Source of the DNA: Dasyornis broadbenti
Lineage: Eukaryota > Chordata > Aves > Passeriformes > Dasyornithidae
Length of the DNA stretch: 64,000 bases
Direction: 5' to 3'
Assembly: GCA_013397935.1 (NCBI GenBank)
Contig: VZRN01001859.1
Location: 501,247-565,246 of the forward strand
The notes under the pieces were generated by a model. The model was not told the origin of the DNA. It did no database searches and saw nothing but the letters and a program-made list of their open reading frames with translations. Shown here in pieces: positions 25,950 to 38,076 of the stretch (position 1 is the first letter of the stretch; each line of letters begins with the position of its first letter). Position numbers and translations under genes: made by a program.

Positions 25950-28900
25950 AAACTATAACTTTTCAACCTTTTAAGCAGGAGTCTGAAACCTACTTCAGAC
26001 TATTTTTTTCACTTTCTCTAGAAAAAGAACTTATATCCTAATGATGCTTTCCAATGTGGGACTGTCAGTTGAGATGAATTCAATATATCAATACTCATTA
26101 ATACAAATACTTTGAATATTTTTCAAACTATAGTAATACATAATTTCTGACAAAATGAATGAGTTTTGAATTTTCTAGTGACTATTTAACAGAGAAAAAC
26201 ATCAGAAAAGGAAATGAAATAATTGTAGTTCTTCATCCTTTATTAATGATGGAGTAAACAACATTATAATTGAAAACAACATTCAGAATAAATACTAGAA
26301 AGGGCCTGCATGAAAAAAATAAGTAGGTCTGTTACATAAGAACTCTCTAAAAGAATTGTGGACAATCTTGAAATATTGCTGATACTTCATGGCAGTTAAA
26401 AGAACTGTGAGTAGTTCTAGAAATTGCACAAGAGCAAGAATCGAGGCATGCCCTTCAAAATTGAATTGTATTCTGGTTTGTAAGGAAGCAGTAAGATCTT
26501 GCCTATAATACAGATGACAACAGTTGGAGGTCTTGAATTCCCCAGGGTAGACAGTTGAACACATCCTAAAACCCGTCACTGACACAGCTGTAGACCTTCT
26601 CCTTGTGAATAGTCTTACTAAAAACAACGCTGGCGAGTGTGTGGGCTGGCAGATGGATTTGTCTTTTCATACCTAACAGGACCCCTATCAGGTCTGAGTA
26701 GTAAATGTGAGTCTGTTTCTCTCCATGTAGTTGTCTGACACAAGACTTGAGAAGGGAATTCTGCATTCGGTTCTGAACTTGGTGCCGTATCAGCTCTATC
26801 TTCAGGTACCAGGGCAGCAATGGATCCCTGTCTCCTTTTGTACCTTTTAGCTTGTGTTAAATGTGTGTTTGAGCCCACTTCATTTCATTTATCTCAGTCA
26901 TGTTTTACAGTTGAAAATGTTTGCTTTTCTCTGCTGCTGCTTGACAATCAAAGATTTCCTAAGCTGAGTGAATAATGAAATACTGAGTTGAGAGTTATGG
27001 TGATGATATGAGCAAAGTTAGCAGAAGATCTACAGTCATTACAGAATCAGCTTTGATATAGTAAGCTTTGTCATTTACATAGTTCTGATAATTCTAGAAA
27101 AATGTGAATCGTAATTTCTTTTATTTTTGGAGAAAGATCTAATGGACAGATAAGTTACTTTCTTTATGTTAAAGACACAGTACAGAGGTCAAGCAATTCT
27201 TCATCTCGATGAAGTGTGTGCATGTTTTCATATTTTTCTGAACTAAAGAGACACTGTTTTCTTTCCCTATTAAGTGAAAACCTACTCTGAGCTGTCCTGC
27301 GAAATTGTACCAACTTTGCTGGTAGTTCTAAAATACTGTCATCACAGGCCTTTACCAAGAGTAAGCATAGTATGCATAGGGCAGGTCCAAATCAGTAAGC
27401 AGACCTTGTCTTCAGGAACTTAAAGATCAGAATAGATACAGAAGAGGAGGAAAGAGTTATCTGACCTTTTATGCTTTCTTGGTTAAATTTGTGTACTGAC
27501 ATATATTTACACTGCTTTCAATAGGAAGCATCTCCATAGTAATTTAATATACAGAATAAAGCGTATAAACTGTAACCAAACATTGTGTTACATTATGTCT
27601 ACTAGAGAAAGGTAGTGAGTTCCAATTCTGCAGGAGTCACCTTCTATTAGGGTTTCTTTCTATCCTTATTCTGTATGTCAGATGGATCGCTACATTTAAT
27701 TAAGCAGTAACAATTGAGGTGCAGATTATTTCCTGGGGATTAATGACCAGCTGGACAGAGTTGATAGCCCAAGGTATTGGATAGATTATACTGCATAGCC
27801 TCATGGATTAAGTATGAGCTCTATATTGTACATGTAGTCACTTTGAATAGTGTAGAACGCATCACACTGAAGATAAAGTCTATATTTTTTATCTTTTCTT
27901 CTTTCAACACCAAGTAGATCAGTACATATCCAGTTCTTGATTATGCCTTTTTTTATTAGATAACCTGTGTTTAAAATGACTCTTTATTCAGGAATACAGC
28001 CTACCGTTTTAGTTTCATGTTGTCCTGTTGTGGCTAGAATGGACTAAGGAAGTGACATAGAGGTTTGTAGAGAGAGATTCCATCCTTTTTCAAAACATCC
28101 CACAAGCTTTTTGGTGCAGAAGTGATTTTTCAAGTTTATTCCAGTTTGCAGGAGATTTATGAATAATTTTGTCCTTATTTTGCACTACAGAATGAAATTA
28201 AGTTAAGACTATACACATCTAGATGCCTTTTACTGGCCACCAGTGTTTCAGGGTGAAAATTTATACTGAGTCCTTCCATTTTTAGTTCATGTTTTTGTTT
28301 GCCTGGAGTTTGGGAGAGGGGTCATTCTGAGCATATAAGTTGCAGAGCCAGTGGCAAAATCACTACAAGCTATTTTGTGCCTCCACATGCTAAAGAAGAG
28401 AGCATATCTAAGGATAGCCCAAATACCTGGTTCATACTCTAGGGACCTGATGGAAGATCCACTCCCCTCTTTTCTGTAGATTTCCCTATAGGTTCATCTC
28501 CATGAGCCAGGAGTTGGCCATGTTCATCTGTCTTTCCGTCTTGAAGTCAGGACATATTTAAGGGCCTGTACTAGGATGCACACTGGCGCATACCTTCTTT
28601 TCTATTTTGTTGTATACAGCAAAAATTGGTATTCTCCTGTTTGCAGTTGAGTGTACCCAGATTAAACTGGTCTGATCTGGGAATTTCTTCTGATTTGTTT
28701 GTTCTCTATGATGAACTCATTCATCATCACTTCTCCTGAACTGTACTTTCTCATCTATATCCATGGCTAGGTATTTCTTGCTGCTGTAGAGAGCTAGTTG
28801 AGTTCTCAGGGTAACACATATCATAGTGCACGTAATTTTGTGTCTGCTTTCTTGGTACAATTAACAGAAATGGGGGATGTAATAAAATGTCAGAATGATA

Positions 28901-31575
28901 CAAATTTTCCATGAATGCTTCCCTCTCATTCCTTTCACATTGCAGTTGTACCATCAGCATGATATCTAGGCTCAAAATGCAATATGTAAGAGAAGCACAT
29001 CAGTTGCTCTCTGTAAATTAATGATTTTCTTCACTCATTCCTTGATAGAAAATGAAAAATTAATAATGTCCTGAATATGTCATAAAATATTCGCAGCATT
29101 TTTTCCAACTTGAAAAAAGGAATATAGTATGTAGTAGTTCTTGTGAACTGGTGGCTGTCCTGCTCTCATTTATGTTATAGTGGTAGCAATGGCCTAGAGG
29201 TCTTAGATAGTCCAAGCCAAGATCAGCTGTGACTCTGGCTCTTCCTCTTGCAAGATGCCTGGGACACTTCACATCAAGGGAGCTCTGGAGACACTGCTGT
29301 GGCCTTCTGCCAAACACATTGCCATGGAACAGGAGGTGCCTTATGCCCCAATGATTTTCAGTCTCTGGGTGCCCCAGAGCAGTTGAGACTACCCATTCTC
29401 AGGGCATAAGGCCATTTATCTTTTATGGTGCTTTCTCTAAAAAAGTACACTTGAGTCTATGTTACATTTGAGTAATTGGCTGCAAAGTGCCGGCTTCTAA
29501 ATTGTGAAAACGTGAGAGCCTCCATCTTGCCAAGCAGTAGGGACTGAATTGCGGACTGCCGGAGCTGAAAACAAAATACTGCTGGAATGAATCAGTCAGG
29601 ATCTGATACCACATACAGGCCAATGTTCAGAAGAAGATTTTGTTAGAGAAAACATTTAAAAAATGAAAGGAAAAGGCTTTATGTGGAAGTTGCCTTAATG
29701 ATTTTCCCCTGTGCTGTTTTTTCTTTCACATACAGTATATTGTGAGCCTTTTTTCTTTTCTTTAACACATGGTAATTTCATTAACTGAAGTCTTAATTTT
29801 AGTGTGCTAGGTGTGTACCTGTTGGGTAAAACCACATTTTTAAAATTATTTCTGTTTTCTATATTAAATAAACACTTGACATTACATTATTTACTTTAAC
29901 ATAGTGATAATTCAAATAAATAAATGAAGCAACTGAGCATATTATTTCGCTGGATAAAATGGGAGGCAACTTGCTGTACAGAGAATCTGAAGTATGCTCA
30001 TTCAGGCATTAAGAGACCTTATGCAATCATATTTCATTCTCTATGAAAATTTGTGTAATTTGATTTTCTTTGTAATTTATATTATACATTTCAATATCTG
30101 AAACACATCAGACAAATATCTGATGGATGTATTGCCTAATTAAAATATTTCTCTATCTGAACATTTGAATATTCAGGAATGTTTCAGTTTAACAGTGAAT
30201 AATTTAACCATAGCATTCTGAAAAGTAAGGTCCTAAGGAATGAAAACTCCTATTTGTAAAATCTGTGAAAGAAAAGAGATGAGAAATAGAAGTGTATGCC
30301 TGAGTGCATGGCAGTTCAGATGAGGATGTCAAGGTGTGATTAAAAAAAAAAGGGAAAAAGGGAGAGAGTTAAGTTGCATGAGCATCTCCAGATCTACACA
30401 TGTCTAATGGGCAAAAGTATCTGTAGGGACCAGATTTTCTGGCTGAAAAGAATGACCCCCTAGCAAAGCAGAGGATGAAATCTAATAATAGGGAAGAAAT
30501 AAAACTAAGATAGGGACTTGGTGTACTGGAAAGAAAGAAGAGAAATGAACAGTCAAAAGATAGCTGCTCTGCAGCAATTTTTTGATATACTATCTCTAGA
30601 AAGCAAGACAGAGATAATAGAGGGGCTAGGAGCCAGAAACAGCTAGAAATTTCACAAGATAGGAAACTGTAAGCTACAGACTGCTAGATGATCTCCACCA
30701 GCATCTGAGAAAGGCGTGACATGCAGTTGGATGTTCCTTCTTGAAAAGAATGAATGCATTTGGCACCAGAGAAGCTAAAAACAATCTACAGACTAGGGTT
30801 CATTTTGAGACAGGTGATGCTGTCATCTGCTATAGATCCCTGTCACAGTCTTGGGAAAAAACTCAAAAAAGACAACATTTCAGTAGAACAGCAGTATTGA
30901 CTGGGTGATTGTAGATTGAGTCAAATTTAATTCAGACATCAGAAAGAGAGGACTTTTTTATTTTTAAGGAAACTTTGAAAAACCCAGTGAACCAATGAAA
31001 TTTGGCTGCAGAATGAGATTAAACTACAAAGAAATGGCCTATATTTGTGTACACCTAGTCTTAGATGTACACAAATACATACACCAAAGGTACCTCTTTG
31101 TACACTTATTTTCAAGTCTTATTCCTGAATTTAATTTTTCCACTTTGGAAATGAGAAGATTGATAAGAAAAGAAATCAAACCGTGGTTAGAGAACAATTA
31201 GAGGCCAGGAGCAACAAGGAAGATCCAGAGAAGTGGAAAGCAAAGCAGTATGTTGAGCAGTTACAAGCTGGTAAATTGAATTGCTTGGCTTTTTTTCTAA
31301 AGAAAGAGAAATACTCTGTTTGTACAAGGATTTATTTCAATAAGAGGAGCATGTGGGGACAGGAGTTCTCATTTTCCATATTGATAGGATGAAGATAGTC
31401 TTTTGTAGTGTCTTTAAAACACATCTCAAAGACCTGTGAATTGAAAAACTAAAAGTATGAGAAACTGGGACATTTTTGCAGTCAAGGATGTAGACACTGA
31501 ACTTTATTTCTAAAGCAGAAGCTAAAAAAGTTTTGGAGTTCTGAGAACTCTGGTCCTGACTGAGGAATGATAAAG
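25950..31575. other. Non-coding, AT-rich sequence
   Basis: No exon, RNA gene or transposon is recognised. Overlapping minus-strand frames of 84-110 codons at 26,295-26,878 have no family resemblance and overlap each other in different frames, so they are treated as chance. Bases 29,490-29,600 are slightly more GC-rich with a few CpG. An A-rich run followed by GGGAAAAAGGGAGAGAG lies near 30,341-30,367. Confidence 0.55.
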
Positions 31576-32008
31576 TCATAGAATATCCTATGTTGGAAGG
31601 GACCCACAAGGATCATCAAGTCCATCTCCTGGCCCTGCACAGGACCATTCCTGAGAGTCACACCATGTGCCTGAGAGCATTGTCCAAACACTTCTTGAGC
31701 TCTGGCAGGCTGGTGCTGTGACCACTTTCCTGGGGAGCCTGTTCCAGTGCCTAATCACCCTCTGGATAAAGAACCTTTTCCTGATATGCAGCGTAAACCT
31801 TCCCTGACACCATATCAGGCCATTCCCTTGGGTCCTGTCACTGGTCACCAGAGAGAAGACATCAGTCTCTCTCACAAGACATCACTTACCCTCACAAGGA
31901 AGTTGAAAATTGCTACAAAGTCTCCCCTCAGTCTCCTCTTCTCCAGGCTGAAGAGAACAAGTGACCTCAGCCACTTCTTCTATGGCTTCCCCTCTAGGCC
32001 CTTCCTGA
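31576..32008 (-). mobile_element. CR1 LINE, 5'-truncated (ORF2 C-terminus and 3' UTR)
   Basis: The plus strand begins TCATAGAATATCCTATGTTG and continues GGAAGGGACCCACAAGGATC, the reverse complement of an avian CR1 3' end. On the minus strand a CR1 ORF2 C-terminus is readable: SLVTSDRTQGNG, then KRFFIQRVIRHWNRLPRKVV and TAPACQSS. Truncation occurs about 430 bases from the 3' end, after the region coding for the EVAEVTCSLQPGEEETEGRL-like frame. The copy is the same subfamily type as the one at 25 kb, since both share the CTCCTGGCCCTGCACAGG block. It has no intact open frame and is not mobile. Confidence 0.93.
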
Positions 32009-32816
32009 ACCAATCCAAGAAGACTAATGCCACTAGGAGAAGTAATAAACATTGAAGTCTTATTAGGGAGGAGAAAATGGCTAAAAAATAATGCATGTTA
32101 GATTTTGCAAGTGAGATGAAGACCTACAATCAAGGTTTTCAACTTTATAAATAAAAACAGAACAAGGAGAGAAGTATAGCAGCTGTGCAGTACAGATAGG
32201 TAGAGAGTAGAAATTGTTTATAAGCATCTCAACACTTGAACTGAACATGTTATATTCAGTCGAGAAAAATGATGTTGAGTAGTTGGGAAGAGGAGTATGG
32301 ATATGGAAATGACAGACACGGCTGTGCAAAATAATCTTAAGAGAGATAAAGGTACCGCAATCAAATCAATAGTATTCTGGAAGGGCTGGTGAAAGAAATC
32401 ATAGGACCTGTTGGATTGATTTTGAGATCTTATTTAATGTTTTCTTATTGAATGCTATGATGAGTCATACAAATAAAAGTGCCTTAGTTTTGCTGATAAC
32501 CAGAAATGGAGAGGCAGCATTGCTACAAAAAGTCACAGCATATCAAGAAAGGGTGTTCAGCCCTAATGGCTGGAGTGTCAGGGGTGCTGTGAAAAGGTGG
32601 GTGCACGGAGTCTCTTGCACGCAACTGAACAGCAGAGCTGGCTGCTGTGAGCAGGGAGAGGAGTGGGCCACCTGCTCAAGAATAAAAACTACCAACATGA
32701 GCCCTGAGAATAACGACAGCAAACCTCCACAGATTTTTCAGGGGGAAATTTCTGGTAGAGTTGGGTAAGGTGCTATGTTAGTCACTGGTGTGATTGCCTG
32801 TGTCTGATAACCTGTA

Positions 32817-32908
32817 TTCAACAGTGACGAGTTTGGAATTAAACAGCTATAAGGAAGGTCTGTTCAACAGTGACAAGTTTGGAATTAAACAGCTATAAGG
32901 AAGGTCTG
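32817..32908. repeat. 46-bp tandem duplication, two copies
   Basis: Bases 32,817-32,862 and 32,863-32,908 are adjacent 46-base units. They are identical except for one G/A difference (GACGAG against GACAAG). The near identity implies a young duplication. It lies just upstream of ordinary single-copy-like DNA, with no transposon at its ends. Confidence 0.95.
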
Positions 32909-34833
32909 TTAGGATGATCATGAGAAGGAACAGCCTACTGTAAAATGAGCAAACAATGTCTATTTTTATGTTGACAGCTCTCTCCAACAAGGTAGTTTGA
33001 TCCAATCCCCAAGAGCAGGGGACATGTAATGGTATTCCTGAGCAAGGCAGTGTAGCCTGCACAGAAAGTGGCTGAGGTACTACCATGTCTAGACTGAGCC
33101 TGACGTTTGAGCTCATGGGGCATGCAGGAAACATCTCAGTTTGTTTAGTCTGCTAAAAAAAGAAGGATGAGAGAGGAGATTATTTCACTCAAAACTATCT
33201 GAGGGAGAAAAACTCTAGAGAGGAAAAAGAGCAATTTAAGTGAAAGGACGATGTTGGTGTAAGGGCCAATGGTTATCAGCTGCTGGTGAAAGTCATCAGA
33301 ACAAGGACTGCCCAGCATGCCTGACCAGCAGGAGTAATGGTGAGCAAATTAGCTAGGCCTTGACAGATGAAACTGAAGACACTGGCTTCTGTGCCTTTGT
33401 GTTTCCTGAAGTTTTGCCCTGCTTTCCCTTCCTTTCTGCAAGCAGTGAACTAGTTAAATTGCTGAGTAACTCTAGAAACAGTGCAAACAAGCAGCAGCTG
33501 CACTATTGTTTCCAAATAAATGTATATTTGAATGACCTGGTGAAGGATGAGATTGAAGTGATAAAGCAGTTGGATGGTGAACATGTAAAATAGAAAGTGT
33601 TACTGTAGACTGTGTAATTTTTTCCATTCCAAAGTGTTCTTAATAAGTATTAAAACTAATCAGTGACACATGCCTAAAACTGATCTGATATATTTTATCC
33701 CCATGATGAGGACCTCAGGAATGTAGGCATAGATTTTAAACTAAGGTAGCTTGCCAGCACATGGATTGAATGATCGTGACCAGTTCACACAAGGATAATT
33801 AGCTTTTTGTTCTGTTCTGGTTTTGGCTGCTTCTATTATTTTAAATGTATGTCCTCACCCTCATGTTCACTGTGAAACCACTTCCTTGTCTCTGACCTCA
33901 TAGCTACACAAAGTGCTAAGAGAAAACCTTCATAGATAGTCTTTGATTTCTATGATGTTGTGGCCAGTGACAGGGACAAGAAAGTGTCTTTCCCTTCTTT
34001 CTATCAATTTAAACAGCAGAATGAAATAAATGATATCTTCTTTTCTAAAGAATAGTCCAGCACTTTTGTTGATAGGTAGACATAAAGAAAAAGCATGCGT
34101 GATGGCAGCAAGAACTTTTATTTAGAAGGAAAAATAATCATCAAACACAACCGCAGTGGTAAACTGTGTACAGATTATAATGATTTCCAAACAGACAAGT
34201 TAATTTCTTTGAGTTACTGTGGCTGCATTGCATAGGCTTGCCCAGCATAAAAAACAGACTATCGTTTTTTCCTGACTCATGTCCCACATTAGTCAGACAG
34301 ATTTATTCACACAATTACATGTTTTCTCCATATATTTTAGGTTGCTGTGCTTTTCATAGGTCTTTAAAATGAATAGGTTATTTTTTCTTAATTATGAAAA
34401 TGTTATTGCACTAAATGCAATTTAATTAAAATAAGAATTTCTGCCAAAGCGTTTAAATAAATACAGTATTCTTTTACAAGTATGAAAGGAGTTACTATTT
34501 GCTGTTTCATTTCCTCACTAATATGCTGGCATGTTTGGTTTGAACCTGAGCTTGTGGAAGTTTATTCTTAACCAAAGCAGTTCCTTTTTCATGTAAGTAG
34601 GTTAAATGTGAGTTGTAGAGCCCTAGGGCTCTTTTTGTTCAGTTTTAAAGCCCCCTCAAGTGGGCCTCTTTTAGAAACCTGGAATCATATGTTTGTAAGG
34701 TTGATCCAAATTACCATTAGAATAGCTCTTTTCAACTTTTTATTTATACAAAGAATCGTAAAAAATGCACCAAACTGACAAGGTATTAAATCAAACTGAA
34801 TAAAGACAGTTAATTTTCTTTTTGCTTAACAAC

Positions 34834-34846
34834 TTTTTTTTTTTTT
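34834..34846. repeat. Poly(T) tract, 13 bases
   Basis: Uninterrupted run of 13 T; a simple repeat. Confidence 0.9.
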
Positions 34847-35438
34847 GTCTTTTAATGGAAACTCTCAAATTGAAAAAATTGTCTGTACAGTATGTTAAGA
34901 TGCCATGCTGTATAATAAATTGCTATTACTGTCAAAAAGGTACATGATAAAGTGCATTTGCACAAAAGGCACATATTAATGTCAATCATTTTTGTGTGAT
35001 TTATATACTAACTGCGGTGTTTTAGGAAGATCAATATTCTTTGTTTTGACAACATTTCAGAGCCTTGTACTTTCCTGACAGTATTAATCTTTCTACTGTA
35101 GTATGATAGAATAATTTTAGTAATTAGTGAGTGGTTGGTATGGTGAACAGATACACAGTAAAAGTACATTTGAATATAACCAGGTGAAAAGCATAATGTG
35201 TTTTTGAGATAAACATGGTAATAATTCTATTTTTTAGTGTAATATAATGTTATGTAATTAGTAAAAAGTTCCTAGAGCGGTGATCTTTTCCCATCCCATA
35301 AAATACATCTTCTGTGTATGTATAATAATTAACTCCCATTGCAATCCTATCGAAGTGTCCCCTAAGACAATAATAGACAGAATTAGATTAGTTTGACATG
35401 TAATTTTCTGATCTACTTCTCAGAAGGGATCAGAAATA

Positions 35439-35502
35439 CTTTTTTTCCTTTCTTTTCTTTCCTTTCTTTCCTTTCTTTCTTTTCTTTCTATTCCTTCTTT
35501 TC
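35439..35502. repeat. Pyrimidine tract, (CTTT/CCTTT)n
   Basis: About 64 bases almost entirely C and T on the plus strand, built from CTTT and CCTTT units with a single A interruption. Long pure pyrimidine/purine tracts can form triplex DNA and are length-variable. Confidence 0.92.
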
Positions 35503-35574
35503 AAATTCTCTATGCTTTTTTCTTTTTATGTTTATTTAACCCTCTTGTCATCCATATGTTTTCCTTGAAGTTCC

Positions 35575-35589
35575 TTTTTTTTTTTTTTT
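35575..35589. repeat. Poly(T) tract, 15 bases
   Basis: Uninterrupted run of 15 T, about 75 bases after the pyrimidine tract. Confidence 0.9.
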
Positions 35590-36209
35590 AAGTAGTAGAG
35601 TGGCTAAGCAAAAAAAATGTACTCTTTCTTATCTCCTCTTGTGAAGAATTATTAGCTTTCCTCTCTGCTTGTAAAAACCCATCACTCGTTCTTACTTGTT
35701 TAAGAAGTTCCACAATTTCTGGAGAGCTCAGCTCTCAACAAGTTGCCTCCACAAAAGAAGAAATCCTGAAGGTGTTTTGAGAGACCTTCTAAAGATGTCC
35801 TGAAGAATTGTGGTTTTACTACAATCTGCTTTTACCATTACTTACCTGTAAGGGCCTGGTTCGGCTGTCTTTCACATCATATGTTTCTAATTTATGCAGG
35901 ATGCTCAGTATCTGTACCACTAAGGCACTAACTTCAAAAATTGATATCAGCAGTAATTTTCAAGACTTTTCATGACTTTTAGTCCTACTCTATTTTAAAA
36001 ATAACTTGAGACACCATTTGGTAAGCATCTTCAGTACTACAGTTATTTCCTTATCTAAATAACTGAAGTGTAAGTGTAGCAGATAACTGCTGTCCAATGA
36101 TTTGGTGTTCATGATAACAGCAGTAACAGCTTTGCAAAGGCCAGGTCTATGTTCTGTATTCCATAACCTAACATTCACTCTTAGCATTCTAGATATTTTG
36201 TAAATTTTT

Positions 36210-36257
36210 AGTAATAAGACTAAAAATATTTCTAGTAATAATACTAAAAATATTTCT
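36210..36257. repeat. 24-bp tandem duplication, two copies
   Basis: Bases 36,210-36,233 and 36,234-36,257 repeat AGTAATAA(G/T)ACTAAAAATATTTCT-type units with one mismatch. The pair sits directly in front of the 23-base dispersed repeat copy at 36,261. Confidence 0.92.
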
Positions 36258-36260
36258 CGT

Positions 36261-36283
36261 AAGTATAACTACGGTATTATCTA
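36261..36283 (+). repeat. 23-bp exact dispersed repeat, copy 1
   Basis: This 23-base word, containing GTATAACTACGGTATTATCT, recurs exactly at 38,019-38,041 in the same orientation. A chance exact match of this length within 64 kb is very unlikely, especially as it includes a CpG. Confidence 0.85.
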
Positions 36284-38018
36284 GCAAAGACTATAGAGTT
36301 AATTACAGTGAGCAATTATGTATTTCTTCCTCACAAATTTCCTCCTATTAAAAATAATTGCAAAGTAGATATTATAAATAACAAAATGTACATTACAGGC
36401 TTTCGTTACAGCCTTGATGGCCAGGCTTAGGTTGCCTACCCTGTGTGTCCTGATGTCTGAAGGACAGACCAACTCTTATAGTTTGCAGTTGTATGGCAGT
36501 GCATTAACAGGGAGACTGACAGCTGCATTTTAGGTCTTATCTTCAGCATGTGAGTTCCCCCTAGGGTGGGTCAGAGTGGGTCTCAGTGCCTGTGATGCAG
36601 CAACTGAGACATAGTGCAGAATAGAGGGAGAGGAACCAGAGAGAGCAAAGGGAGTCTGTGTGTTTGGGGAAGAAATGGGCTTCCGTGTGCAGAACCTAAG
36701 TTCACACTCAACAGCAGTTTGTGTATTTGATTAGTGACTTGTGAAAGCAACTTCTGCCCATGATGGAAACTTCATAGGAGGAAAATTCATAGAGGAGAAT
36801 AACCAATCATAATGTACCAAATGTGAGCAAGATTGCTTTTTCAACCCTGAGAACATAGCACAGCTTTGGTGAAGGGGGATGAATATTGTAGATTTCTACT
36901 ATGAGCCATTGTGTTAGGATGGGAACAACAAAGACAGCAGAGTTTCTTTGGAGCATGATGCTGCATGGGAGTACTCATAGCTTGTGCAATTTATACCTAG
37001 ATTGTTTGTGGTTGTGCTTAAAAGCCTGATCTCACCCTACCATATTTTATTGTTTTATAAGTTTTATTTCTCAGTTCGGAGCACGAAAAGTTGAAGGATA
37101 ATCTGTTCATTTTTCGTAGTGAGTTGTACAGTGTTCTATGTGATATGATGAACTGGTGATGGTAGTTCAGACTTTCAAAATGATAGGGGAAAAAAAGAAA
37201 ACATGAATACTTTCAATTGGCAGCTAATGCCCTATCTCAGATACTTAGCTTTTATGTTACAAAACTGGAAAAATATCATGAACCATTAAACAACTACACG
37301 TCTTTATAATTCTTCCTAAAATTCTGCTCATCAGTTTTCATATGCCTGTGAACAAATGAAAGTTGATGAGGGTATAGCGCTAAGTATACTGGGTAATATT
37401 CTTTTTAAACATTTTATCTGATAAGCAAAAATTCACTACATGGTAAAAGTCAATCACTGTAAATATGTCTTGTTAGAGTTAAAATCTCTGTCTTACATTT
37501 AGTTCATTTATTTAGCTAAAGAAGATTAAAGGTTAAGTTTTAGACATTTTTATGACTGCATTCATGGAAGTTTTTCTTCTTTCTGTTTGATTCTGGCAAA
37601 CAGAGCACTTCTTTAACAGCACTTCTCACAACCCTGCACCTGTTCATTTGTATGGTTAGGAAAAACTGCTTAAATTAGCACTGAACTCCTTGGGCGGGTG
37701 TTTTCTTTTTAATTTAAGATTGTTGTCCTACGAATAGCATCATATTACTTAGATTTTCATATCAGTTATAGCTGGCAAATTGTTTTTCAAGGTTATTTGC
37801 AATCTTCTAGTATTGCTTATGCCAGCCTATTCAGTAATTCCAGAAAAGGCTGTGATTTTATTGGATTCTGTTAAAAAAGCTTCCTGATCTCATTAGGATT
37901 GCTGGGAGCTAGAGAAGATCCCTAAATTTCTAGTTAGGCTTGTATCCTCTGTGTTCCAGAAGTTCTCCTATTTAGTTCTTTGCTGGAAATGGGCATTTTT
38001 AGGTTTTTTTTCTAATAG

Positions 38019-38041
38019 AAGTATAACTACGGTATTATCTA
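38019..38041 (+). repeat. 23-bp exact dispersed repeat, copy 2
   Basis: Second copy of the word at 36,261-36,283. Here its final TATCTA runs straight into a TATC microsatellite, which suggests that the array expanded from the end of this repeat. Confidence 0.85.
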
Positions 38042-38076
38042 TCTATCTATCTGTCTGTCTGTCTGTCTATCTATCT
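38037..38076. repeat. (TATC)n/(TGTC)n compound microsatellite
   Basis: About ten tetranucleotide units: ATCT units, then GTCT units, then ATCT units again. It is a compound array, and an imperfect TATCTATG follows about 15 bases later. Likely length-polymorphic. Confidence 0.95.
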
